A DNA stretch of 10,175 nt from Bacteroidota bacterium (lineage in GTDB: Bacteria; Bacteroidota; Bacteroidia; NS11-12g; UBA955): contig JAGWYC010000053.1 of NCBI GenBank assembly GCA_018969565.1, positions 1 to 10,175 of the forward strand, read 5' to 3'. The notes beneath the pieces were generated by a model. The model was not told where the DNA came from. It saw nothing but the letters and a program-made list of their open reading frames with translations, and did no database searches. The translations under genes and the position numbers were made by a program. Of the stretch, positions 1 to 6,682 are shown in pieces (the first letter of the stretch is position 1; every line of letters begins with the position of its first letter).

Positions 1-1065
1 AGGGACGGAGCGGTGAATACACCCCTGACCATCAGCAGCGAAGCAGCTTTGACTCTGGGTGGCACGGCGGCTGGTAATTTGACGAACAACAATGCCTCAA
101 ACATGTCCACAGTTGATGACTTCAATAATAGCACCACAGAAACCCTGCCCGCCGCATTCCCCAAAGGATTCAATGCATTTTATTGTATGAAATATGAATT
201 GTCCGTAGGCCAGTATCGCGATTTTCTGAACACCCTCAGCTATAACCAACAAAAAAGCAGAACATTTACCGCACCGAATAATGCAGCGGGTGTGGGCGCT
301 TTGGACAGCCTGAACCAATACAGAAATGGGCTGGATATTATGACCCCCGGCGTAGATTCCACCACCCCGGCGGTTTATGCCTGCAATCTGGATGGGGATA
401 ACATCTATAACGAAAGCAACGACGGTGAATGGACTGTATGCACCAGGCTCACCTACATGCATACCCTTGCCTATTTTGATTGGGCCGGTTTAAGACCCAT
501 GACGGAACTGGAGTATGAAAAAGCCTGCAGAGGGCCGCTTACGGCAATACCCGATGAATTGGCTTGGGGTTCAACATCGTTTACTTTAGCAACAGTAGCA
601 GGGATTACCAATCCGAGTACTGCTTCCGAAGGAGTAAGCACCGCGAATGCGAACATATATTTTAAAAATGTTTCAACAGACTCTGTCTTGTTTACACGGG
701 TGGGTATTTATGCATCAAACTCCACTTCCAGAGTAAAATCAGGTGCCAGCTATTGGGGCATTATGGATTTGACAGGTAACGTATGGGAACGTCCTGTCAG
801 TGTGGGTAATGCAGTTGGCAGGACATTTACCGGACTGCACGGTAACGGCATGCTCAGCAACAGTGGGCACGGCAATGTAAGCAATTGGCCGGGCCTTGAC
901 GGAAATGGGGAAATAACCGGGTCCACCGGTTCCGGTTTCCGCGGTGGCGCAGCGATTTATACTGCAATCGGTAATTTTCCTGTATCCAGAAGGAGACTTG
1001 CCACGAGTTCAACGCTGAACCGCAACCCTGAAGACAGCAACCGCGCCGTGCGTACAGCGCCCTGA
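1..1065 (+). CDS. FGE/SUMF1-fold protein, paralog 1 (5'-truncated by window edge)
   Basis: The reading frame is open from base 1, and its first residues (RDGAVNTPLTISSEAAL) match the region just before the core of paralog 3 (YQISSEAAL). The start therefore lies upstream, and the GTG at 13 is internal. The 354 visible codons cover most of an FGE-sulfatase (SUMF1) domain: FYCMKYELSVGQYRDFLN (codons 60-77), a GLRPMTELEYEKACRG block (to about codon 178), GIMDLTGNVWERP, and a terminal GSGFRGG stretch. True FGEs carry two catalytic cysteines shortly after the RGGS motif. Here that segment reads RGGAAIYTAIGNFPVSRRR and has none, so formylglycine synthesis is unlikely. Cysteines at codons 62, 128 and 176 recur in the paralogs and may be structural; the paralogs' DGC cysteine is absent. 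The end is the most divergent of the three: the GGSW tryptophan is lost and GFRG is replaced by NRAV. Role unknown; probably exported like paralogs 2 and 3. Confidence 0.85.
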   Translation, partial: RDGAVNTPLTISSEAALTLGGTAAGNLTNNNASNMSTVDDFNNSTTETLPAAFPKGFNAFYCMKYELSVGQYRDFLNTLSYNQQKSRTFTAPNNAAGVGALDSLNQYRNGLDIMTPGVDSTTPAVYACNLDGDNIYNESNDGEWTVCTRLTYMHTLAYFDWAGLRPMTELEYEKACRGPLTAIPDELAWGSTSFTLATVAGITNPSTASEGVSTANANIYFKNVSTDSVLFTRVGIYASNSTSRVKSGASYWGIMDLTGNVWERPVSVGNAVGRTFTGLHGNGMLSNSGHGNVSNWPGLDGNGEITGSTGSGFRGGAAIYTAIGNFPVSRRRLATSSTLNRNPEDSNRAVRTAP

Positions 1066-1086
1066 TAATTATTTATGATAAAAACC
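1066..1086 (+). promoter_or_regulatory. Start-context element (GATAAAAA) deciding the start of paralog 2
   Basis: The 21-bp gap before the ATG at 1087 is A/T-rich and has no Shine-Dalgarno. It contains GATAAAAA at 1077-1084, two bases before that ATG. The same octamer sits three bases before the ATG of paralog 3 (2772-2779). An alternative in-frame ATG at 1075 overlaps the octamer, so I prefer 1087. A-rich pre-start sequences are the usual translation signal in Bacteroidota. The shared octamer could also simply reflect tandem duplication of the genes. Confidence 0.5.
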
Positions 1087-2760
1087 ATGAGTGCATTTAA
1101 AAACAACGTGAAATATACCTTCAGCCTTATGCTGTTGTTTGTCGCCGGAGTCCTTCAGGCCAACAACATCAGCGTGAGCAACATCACCCTGACCGGCAGG
1201 GATGTAAGCGCCGGTGTGAACAATGCTGCCAACTTCAGCATGGTGCAGTTCAACATCAGTTGGGAAAATTCCTGGCGCCGCAGCAGTGGCCCGGCCAACT
1301 GGGACGCCGCCTGGGTATTTGTGAAATACCGTCGTTCCGGAGGTACCTGGCAACATGCCTGGCTCAACAATACCGGTCATACGGCCCCTTCAGGCAGCAC
1401 CATTGACGCAGGACTGCTCACCCCGGGCACTGCGTTCAATGCCAGCACCAATCCCGGCATGGGCGTATTTATCTATCGAAGCAGTACCGGTGCCGGTACC
1501 AATACGTTCAACAGCGTACAACTGCGCTGGAACTATGGCGCTCAGAGTATTCCCGATACCGCCGTAGTGGACATCCGAGTATTTGCCATAGAAATGGTTT
1601 ATGTTCCACAGGGCAGTTTCTATGTAGGCAGCGGTGGGACGGAATTGTCCAGCTTTACTCAGGCAGATAACACCACTGGGAATACTGTACCTTTTCAAAT
1701 AACTGCTACTGCACCGACTATTCAAGGAAATGATGCCTCCTCATCCGCTTCAAACCTTGGGGCGAGAGGTAATATAGACTTAACGGGCACCAATACTGCG
1801 TCATTGGCAGCAGGTTATCCAACAGGCTTCAATGCATTCTATTGTATGAAATACGAAATATCGCAAGGTCAATACCGAGATTTCTTAAATTCGCTATCCC
1901 GCACCCAACAGGCCAACCGAGTACACATGGATGGCGTGGTTGGTCGTTATGCCGGTGGTTATACTTGGGACGGTAGTGCTTGGAGTGGTAGCCAAATTAA
2001 TAACCTGACTACACCTGCTAACCGCATTGGACTCAGGCTTATAGCTGACCCGGGCGGCAGCAGTCCTCGCACTTATGCTTGTGATTTAAATACATCCTCT
2101 TCCTTACCAACGGGTGTAAACCAAAGTGACGATGGAGAGTGGATAGCCATGGGTCAATTGAGTTGGATGGATGGTTGTGCCTATTTAGATTGGTCGGGTC
2201 TAAGGCCTATGACCGAGCTTGAATTTGAAAAAGCTTGCCGGGGAACTCAAGCCACTGTAAGCTTAGAGTATGCCTGGGGCAATTCCACCACGACCAGCGC
2301 AAACAATATTTCCAACAGCGGTCAGATTGGTGAAGTTACCAATACTGCCAATGCGAACTCAGCCTCTGGTAACCAAACCAATGTTCAAGGTCCAATCCGG
2401 GTTGGATCTTTTGCCAAAGCAGCCACAACAAGAGTCCAGTCAGGTGCTACTTACTATGGTATTATGGACATGAGCGGTAACGTGTGGGAGCGTACGATTA
2501 CTATCGGAGATGCGACAGGGCGAAGTTATACCGGAGTCCATGGCGACGGTGCCTTAAGTATCAATGGCCATGCCACCACCGCAAACTGGCCTGGTTTAAT
2601 CAGCGGTGAGGTAACAGGTGCCAATGGATCGGGTCATCGAGGAAGCAGTTGGAGCGCTAACACCGCCTCTATGCAGGTATCGTCTCGGAGTTTTGCAACC
2701 GCTGCAACTACCCTACGATATAGTGCCTATGGGTTCAGGGGAATATGCACAGCCCCTTAA
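1087..2760 (+). CDS. Secreted FGE/SUMF1-fold protein, paralog 2
   Basis: This 557-residue protein has a Sec signal peptide at about residues 1-25 (hydrophobic TFSLMLLFVAGV, cleavage near LQA|NN). A domain I do not recognise follows (about 26-168), rich in Trp/Asn/Gly and containing RDVSAGVNNAANF, WDAAW and HAWLNN. An FGE-sulfatase domain then runs to the end. It opens with EMVYVPQGSFYVGSGG (169-184), matching the family's usual MVxVPGGxFxMG opening. It continues with FYCMKYEISQGQYRDFLN (251-268), GLRPMTELEFEKACRG (371-386), GIMDMSGNVWER and GSGHRGSSW. The segment after RGSSW has no cysteines, whereas catalytic FGEs have a pair there, so enzymatic FGE activity is unlikely. There is no T9SS tail; it ends GFRGICTAP. 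The gene lies 21 bp after paralog 1 and 22 bp before paralog 3, probably in one operon. Export is well supported; function is unknown (binding, adhesion or envelope structure are guesses). Confidence 0.88.
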   Translation: MSAFKNNVKYTFSLMLLFVAGVLQANNISVSNITLTGRDVSAGVNNAANFSMVQFNISWENSWRRSSGPANWDAAWVFVKYRRSGGTWQHAWLNNTGHTAPSGSTIDAGLLTPGTAFNASTNPGMGVFIYRSSTGAGTNTFNSVQLRWNYGAQSIPDTAVVDIRVFAIEMVYVPQGSFYVGSGGTELSSFTQADNTTGNTVPFQITATAPTIQGNDASSSASNLGARGNIDLTGTNTASLAAGYPTGFNAFYCMKYEISQGQYRDFLNSLSRTQQANRVHMDGVVGRYAGGYTWDGSAWSGSQINNLTTPANRIGLRLIADPGGSSPRTYACDLNTSSSLPTGVNQSDDGEWIAMGQLSWMDGCAYLDWSGLRPMTELEFEKACRGTQATVSLEYAWGNSTTTSANNISNSGQIGEVTNTANANSASGNQTNVQGPIRVGSFAKAATTRVQSGATYYGIMDMSGNVWERTITIGDATGRSYTGVHGDGALSINGHATTANWPGLISGEVTGANGSGHRGSSWSANTASMQVSSRSFATAATTLRYSAYGFRGICTAP

Positions 2761-2782
2761 TATAATTTACAGATAAAAATCA
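2761..2782 (+). promoter_or_regulatory. Start-context element (GATAAAAA) before paralog 3
   Basis: This 22-bp A/T-rich spacer contains GATAAAAA at 2772-2779, three bases before the ATG at 2783. It resembles the spacer before paralog 2. There is no Shine-Dalgarno and no evident promoter, so this is more likely a translation-initiation context within an operon than a transcription start. Confidence 0.45.
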
Positions 2783-4885
2783 ATGAAAAAGATATTATTG
2801 TTTTTCGGGCTGCTGGGATGTTTCAGGCTAAACGCCAACAACATCGTAACCAGTGTATCGCTGAGCAGCAGAGATGTGAGCGCCGGCGTCAATAATGCCG
2901 CCAACTTCAGCAATTTGAATTTTTCAGTGCGATGGGATAACTCCTGGCGTTGGAACAGCAGCTCAGGCAGTATTTCTTATATCAGCCTGTTGGATAGCGG
3001 CAGCGGTTATTCCAGTGCTCCCAGTGTAAGCATCACCGGCGGCGGTGGTAGCGGCGCCACCGCAACAGCTACCATTTCAGGCGGAAAGGTGACAGGCATT
3101 ACCATCACGGCCGCAGGCAGCGGTTATACCAGCTTGCCCACCATATCCTTCTCGGGTGGCGGGGGCAGCGGCGCTTCTGCCGAGGCCTATATTCAAAGTT
3201 GGTGGGACGCGGCCTGGCTCTTTGTGAAATTTCAAGTGGGTGAACGTAACCCAATTATTGCCGGAGCCAGCAGCAGCGGTACCACCGTTACCGTGCCCAG
3301 CACCGAAAACCTGAGGGCAGGTATGCCGGTTCGTGTGCTCAGTGCAGCAGCCACAGGGGCATTTGCCGCCAACTCGGTGATTGTAAGTATTACCAACAGC
3401 ACCCAGTTTGTGGTGAGTGCTACACCGTCAACCGCACTCAGCGGTGCAATCATAGAATGTACGCGCATCTGGGAGCATGCCTGGTTGAATAACAGCGGTC
3501 ATAGCGCACCAACAGGAAGTACTATAGATGTAGGCTTGCTCACCCCAGGTACTTCGTTCAATGCAACTACAAACCCCGGCCTGGGCGTATTTATATACCG
3601 GAGCACTGCGGGCAGCGGAAGCAACGCTTTTCTCAATGGAACCCTGCGCTGGAACTACGGCGCTCAGGGCATACCAGACAATGCTATAGTAGCTGTGAGA
3701 ATATTTGCCACCGAAATGGTATATGTGCCTCAGGGAAGTTTTTCTGTGGGCAGCGGAGGTACGGGTACGGAAACGGGAAGCTTTACCGATGGTTCATGGA
3801 GTTCCGGAGCCACAATCCCATACCAAATCAGTTCTGAGGCGGCGCTGGGTATTGACAATGCCGCAGGTAAATTATGGGGCACATCTTCTTCCGTATTCTC
3901 GACCATAGGTAATGTAGCAGCAGATGCTGAAGCAACACTCGCCGCGGCTTTTCCTAAAGGTTTTGCTGCACTGTACTGCTTGAAATATGAAATTTCTCAG
4001 GGACAATACCGCGATTTTTTGAATAGTCTCACTTATGTGCAACAGGCCAGCCGCACCGCGGTTGCGCCGAGCAGTGCGGCAAATACCGCGGCATTAAGTT
4101 CAGCAAACCGGAATGGAATAGTCATCCAATCATCGGGCAATGCTGGTGCTTTTCTACCCGCAGTCTATTCATGTAATCTGAATAGCAGCACACCCTATAA
4201 CAATACAGATGACGGCGAATGGATAGCCTGTAATTTCATCCACTGGATGGATGGTTGTGCCTATCTGGATTGGGCAGGGTTAAGGCCAATGACCGAACTG
4301 GAATTTGAAAAAGCCTGCAGGGGTGTTAAGGCTCCCGTAAGCAATGAATATGTATGGGGAAATACGACGCTTACTCTTGCCAATAATATTACAAACCCCG
4401 GCGAAACCGGTGAAGTAACCAATACTACAGCTGCCAACGCTGTGTCGATCAATCAACCAAACGTGCAGGGCCCGATGCGTGTGGGAACCTTTGCAGGTTC
4501 GGGCACAACGCGTCCGCGAGCCGGTGCTACCTATTATGGAATTATGGAAATGGATGGCAACGTTTGGGAGCCTGTGGTTACCGTGGGGAATACTGCAGGA
4601 CGATCATTTACCGGCGTTCACGGCAATGGTACTCTGCCCAGGGATGGCAATGCCGATGTTGATTTTTGGCCGGGTATCAATGGTAATTCCACGGATGGTA
4701 ATGCCAATACCGCTTATGGCGGAACTACAGGAGTTACGAATGCTGCAGGGTCAGGTTTTCGAGGCGGTAGCTGGGAGGATAATACCACTTCCAGGATGAA
4801 TGTGTCAGATCGCGGTTATGCAGCATACACATACACTACTCGCTTCAGGAATAAAGGGTTCAGGGGCGTGCGCACAGCACAATAA
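2783..4885 (+). CDS. Secreted FGE/SUMF1-fold protein, paralog 3, with two inserted modules
   Basis: This 700-residue protein has a short signal peptide (about 1-18, cleavage near LNA|NN). An LLGC at 10-13 resembles a lipobox but sits very early, and alignment with paralog 2 favours ordinary cleavage. The N-terminal domain is that of paralog 2 (RDVSAGVNNAANF at 30-42; WDAAWLFVKF at 141-150; EHAWLNN at 231-237) but is interrupted twice. Residues about 63-138 hold two GSGY/GGGGSGA repeats. Residues about 152-227 hold a module with GTTVTVPSTENLRAGMPV. The FGE-sulfatase domain spans about 311-700: EMVYVPQGSFSVGSGG, LYCLKYEISQGQYRDFLN (397-414), GLRPMTELEFEKACRG (499-514), GIMEMDGNVWE and GSGFRGGSW (656-664). 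The post-RGGSW segment (EDNTTSRMNVSDR) lacks the catalytic cysteine pair. It ends KGFRGVRTAQ with no T9SS tag. It lies 18 bp upstream of the T9SS-tagged gene. Function is unknown. Confidence 0.88.
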   Translation: MKKILLFFGLLGCFRLNANNIVTSVSLSSRDVSAGVNNAANFSNLNFSVRWDNSWRWNSSSGSISYISLLDSGSGYSSAPSVSITGGGGSGATATATISGGKVTGITITAAGSGYTSLPTISFSGGGGSGASAEAYIQSWWDAAWLFVKFQVGERNPIIAGASSSGTTVTVPSTENLRAGMPVRVLSAAATGAFAANSVIVSITNSTQFVVSATPSTALSGAIIECTRIWEHAWLNNSGHSAPTGSTIDVGLLTPGTSFNATTNPGLGVFIYRSTAGSGSNAFLNGTLRWNYGAQGIPDNAIVAVRIFATEMVYVPQGSFSVGSGGTGTETGSFTDGSWSSGATIPYQISSEAALGIDNAAGKLWGTSSSVFSTIGNVAADAEATLAAAFPKGFAALYCLKYEISQGQYRDFLNSLTYVQQASRTAVAPSSAANTAALSSANRNGIVIQSSGNAGAFLPAVYSCNLNSSTPYNNTDDGEWIACNFIHWMDGCAYLDWAGLRPMTELEFEKACRGVKAPVSNEYVWGNTTLTLANNITNPGETGEVTNTTAANAVSINQPNVQGPMRVGTFAGSGTTRPRAGATYYGIMEMDGNVWEPVVTVGNTAGRSFTGVHGNGTLPRDGNADVDFWPGINGNSTDGNANTAYGGTTGVTNAAGSGFRGGSWEDNTTSRMNVSDRGYAAYTYTTRFRNKGFRGVRTAQ
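2999..3193 (+). repeat. Two GSGY...GGGGSGA protein repeats (insert 1 of paralog 3)
   Basis: Residues 73-111 and 112-137 of paralog 3 are two copies of a Gly/Ser/Thr-rich unit with a 39-residue period, the second shorter. Unit 1 begins GSGYSSAPSVSITGGGGSGA and unit 2 begins GSGYTSLPTISFSGGGGSGA. Paralog 2 lacks the whole segment between NSWR and WDAAW. I have seen similar units in long repetitive surface and phage proteins, but I cannot confirm that here. Confidence 0.75.
3236..3463 (+). other. Insert 2 of paralog 3: beta-rich module of about 76 residues
   Basis: Residues about 152-227 of paralog 3 lie between WDAAWLFVKF and RIWEHAWLNN. In paralog 2 the corresponding gap is only a few residues (RRSGGT). 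The module contains GTTVTVPSTENLRAGMPV, then NSVIVSITNSTQFVVSATPS. This alternating beta pattern resembles small repeat modules of secreted bacterial proteins. The boundaries are approximate because they come from a hand alignment of two paralogs. Confidence 0.65.
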
Positions 4886-4903
4886 TGTTAATTGATATCA
4901 GCA

Positions 4904-6484
4904 ATGAAAAAATATCTATTCTGCATCTTGTCCGGATGTAACTTATTGACCCTCTCTGCTCAGTTCAGCGGTGGTACCGGTAAAGGCGATCATTTCTCTG
5001 GACAAAGCTTTCAAACGCTCAATGGGGAAACAGTTACCATATACCTGGGCGGCAATGGCCGCGGAGATAATCAGGCGCTGGTTACCGAAGTATTTTTAAG
5101 TGATGACATCCAATATTTCGGCGGCAATGGCCGAGGGGATGTACTTGCTTCGGCCTCCTTGTTAAGTTTGGGAGACGACATGCGCTATTCCGGAGGTTCC
5201 GGCCGTGGAGATGGGGTATCCGGCTTTAATGGCCAGGTTCTTAGTCAGCGGGTATTATGGCGCGGAGGTCAGTCAACGGGGAATGAAACATCTTCTACAA
5301 GAGGAAGCAACTGGTATCCGAACGGCTTGCCTGCAGATACTTCAGAAATAGCCCTGGAAGCTAATTCCAATACCTATGATCTAGTATTGCAAGGCAACCT
5401 GCGTATCAAGTCGATTGATTTTAACGGGGCCAACAAGAAGATTGTTGTAGGAGGTTATTCCCTGGTGATTACCGACAAGGTAACCGGAGCCAATGCAACT
5501 AATTACATCCGCACGGCAACTCCCAATGCTTGTGTACGCTTTTTCGTACCCAACAACGATTTCCGTCTGATGCCCGTAGGTAATGCTGCCTACAATCCGG
5601 TAACCATTGCGAACTATACAGGCGTAATGGATTCCTTTTGTGTATTCGTGAATGATGAAGTGAATGCAAACGGTCTTACCGGACATCCACTGTGGAATAT
5701 TCCCAGGGTAAAACGTACCTGGTATATAGGCAAGGGCAGCGGCACCTCAAACCTGGGTAATGGCGTTGATTTCGTGTTCGGTTACAACAGCGGCGAGGAT
5801 TCCGCAATCAGCACGATGAACCTGTTTCACTGGAATGGGAATAACTGGGCGGTACAAACCGGTGGTTCAGCGTCGGCCGGAACCTTCACGTTCACAGGTT
5901 ATAAAGGTGGCTTCAGCCCCTTCGCTTTGGGTGACGGTGTTTCTCCTTTGCCGGTTTCGTGGCTCGATATGCGTTGTGCCCGCAAGGGAACTCAGGCCGT
6001 GGAAGTGCGCTGGAAAACAGCTTCTGAAGAAGGAAGTCAGTCGTTTTACATCCAACGCAGTACAGGAGCGGAGTTCCGGGATATCGACAGCATTCCGGCT
6101 GCCGGATACAGCTATGAACCGAAATCTTATTCCTATACAGATCGTGCTGCGCCTGCGGGTACTTTGTTCTACCGCATCCGTCAGCTCGACAGGGATGGAA
6201 GGCAGTCCTTCAGCGATGTTTGTGCTACGGCGCAGGCTACCGCTAATGAGCTGCGTGTGATGAGCAATCCCGCAGACAAGGAGTTCAGGGTATGGATTAC
6301 TGATGCCCTTGCCGGCGCCGGCTACAGCATATACAATGCGGCCGGACAGGAAGTGGCTGCAGGTATCCTGAATTCAGGTATGACCGCCATTCCTACCGCT
6401 ACATTACCCTCCGGCTGCTACAACTTCAGAATCATGAATGCAGAAAACCCCTTCTTTACGAAGGTGGTGGTACTGCATCCCTGA
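4904..6484 (+). CDS. T9SS-sorted surface protein with N-terminal GGxG[RK]GD repeats
   Basis: I place the start at the ATG at 4904 (526 residues); a TTG at 4892 is in frame but less likely. The signal peptide is about 1-19 (cleavage LSA|Q). An LSGC at 9-12 looks like a lipobox but is too close to the N-terminus to be convincing. Residues 21-125 hold a repeat region with GGTGKGD (23-29), GGNGRGD (49-55), GGNGRGD (73-79) and GGSGRGD (97-103), then a degenerate unit at 121. A beta-rich middle follows (about 135-345). Next is a segment typical of Bacteroidota T9SS cargo (LPVSWLDM, KTASEEGSQSFYIQRS, FYRIRQLDRDG; 349-432). The last 75-80 residues look like a T9SS type A sorting domain (SNPADKEFRVWI, GYSIYNAAGQEVAAG, LPSGCYNFRI, TKVVVLHP). 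It is probably exported across the outer membrane and anchored or released there. Ligand and role are unknown. It is the last gene of the operon and a terminator follows. Confidence 0.88.
   Translation: MKKYLFCILSGCNLLTLSAQFSGGTGKGDHFSGQSFQTLNGETVTIYLGGNGRGDNQALVTEVFLSDDIQYFGGNGRGDVLASASLLSLGDDMRYSGGSGRGDGVSGFNGQVLSQRVLWRGGQSTGNETSSTRGSNWYPNGLPADTSEIALEANSNTYDLVLQGNLRIKSIDFNGANKKIVVGGYSLVITDKVTGANATNYIRTATPNACVRFFVPNNDFRLMPVGNAAYNPVTIANYTGVMDSFCVFVNDEVNANGLTGHPLWNIPRVKRTWYIGKGSGTSNLGNGVDFVFGYNSGEDSAISTMNLFHWNGNNWAVQTGGSASAGTFTFTGYKGGFSPFALGDGVSPLPVSWLDMRCARKGTQAVEVRWKTASEEGSQSFYIQRSTGAEFRDIDSIPAAGYSYEPKSYSYTDRAAPAGTLFYRIRQLDRDGRQSFSDVCATAQATANELRVMSNPADKEFRVWITDALAGAGYSIYNAAGQEVAAGILNSGMTAIPTATLPSGCYNFRIMNAENPFFTKVVVLHP
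4970..5212 (+). repeat. GGxG[RK]GD protein repeats, 24-26 residue period
   Basis: Four heptapeptides (GGTGKGD, GGNGRGD, GGNGRGD, GGSGRGD) start at bases 4970, 5048, 5120 and 5192, so the spacings are 26, 24 and 24 residues. Each is preceded by an aromatic residue one or two positions earlier (FS, YL, YF, YS). A fifth, degenerate unit (WRGGQSTG) falls exactly 24 residues later, at 5264. Three units contain RGD and one contains KGD. The codons differ between units, so this is an old protein repeat, not a recent DNA duplication. Confidence 0.85.
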
Positions 6485-6619
6485 TGAAACAGTCAATACC
6501 CGGCTGAACAACCCGGTCCGGGACTGGTGTGTGATTGCATAGTTTCGGGACAGAAGAAAATACACCCCTTCCTTTATTCTTCTTTCCAATCTTTACCGAT
6601 TGTTGTTCCAAGGTAGCTG
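6485..6619. other. Intergenic stretch with no gene seen
   Basis: This is the first part of a 616-bp gap between converging genes. I see no credible reading frame or RNA gene. There is a minor CCCG-GTC-CGGG inverted repeat at 6512-6522, too short to call. The remainder of the gap is covered by the terminator and repeat entries. Confidence 0.6.
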
Positions 6620-6650
6620 AACCCCCGCAAGGGGGTTTGGTATTTTAGTG
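6620..6650 (+). terminator. Probable intrinsic terminator of the plus-strand operon
   Basis: A perfect 7-bp stem (AACCCCC / GGGGGTT, 6620-6637) closes on a GCAA loop, a stable GNRA tetraloop. It is followed by an interrupted T-rich run (TGGTATTTT). It lies about 135 bp after the stop of the T9SS-tagged gene. The U-tract is imperfect, and on the opposite strand the flank is poorer in T, so it should work mainly for plus-strand transcripts. Confidence 0.7.
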
Positions 6651-6679
6651 GTAAGTGATAAGTGGTAAGTGGTAAGTGC
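6645..6679 (+). repeat. Left TAAGTGG heptamer array (5 units)
   Basis: Five head-to-tail 7-bp units, the two outermost each with one mismatch to TAAGTGG. It begins inside the T-rich tail of the preceding terminator and ends with TAAGTGC next to the 24-bp repeat array. Confidence 0.85.
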
Positions 6680-6682
6680 GCT

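Noticed and set aside
2783..2836. Lipoprotein signals (LLGC in paralog 3; LSGC in the T9SS-tagged protein at 4904)
   Set aside because: The cysteines lie only 12-13 residues from the start, and the hydrophobic stretch continues beyond at least one of them. Alignment with paralog 2 and the LNA|NN and LSA|Q sites favour signal peptidase I.
931..4885. Active diversity-generating retroelement acting on the FGE-fold tails
   Set aside because: There is no reverse transcriptase or template repeat in the window. Codons at invariant positions differ among the three tails at all bases, not just at adenines. The weaker idea of a diversified surface is kept as a finding.
4892..4903. TTG at 4892 as start of the T9SS-tagged protein
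   Set aside because: The ATG at 4904 begins a typical MKK signal peptide; the upstream extension adds only four residues in front of it.
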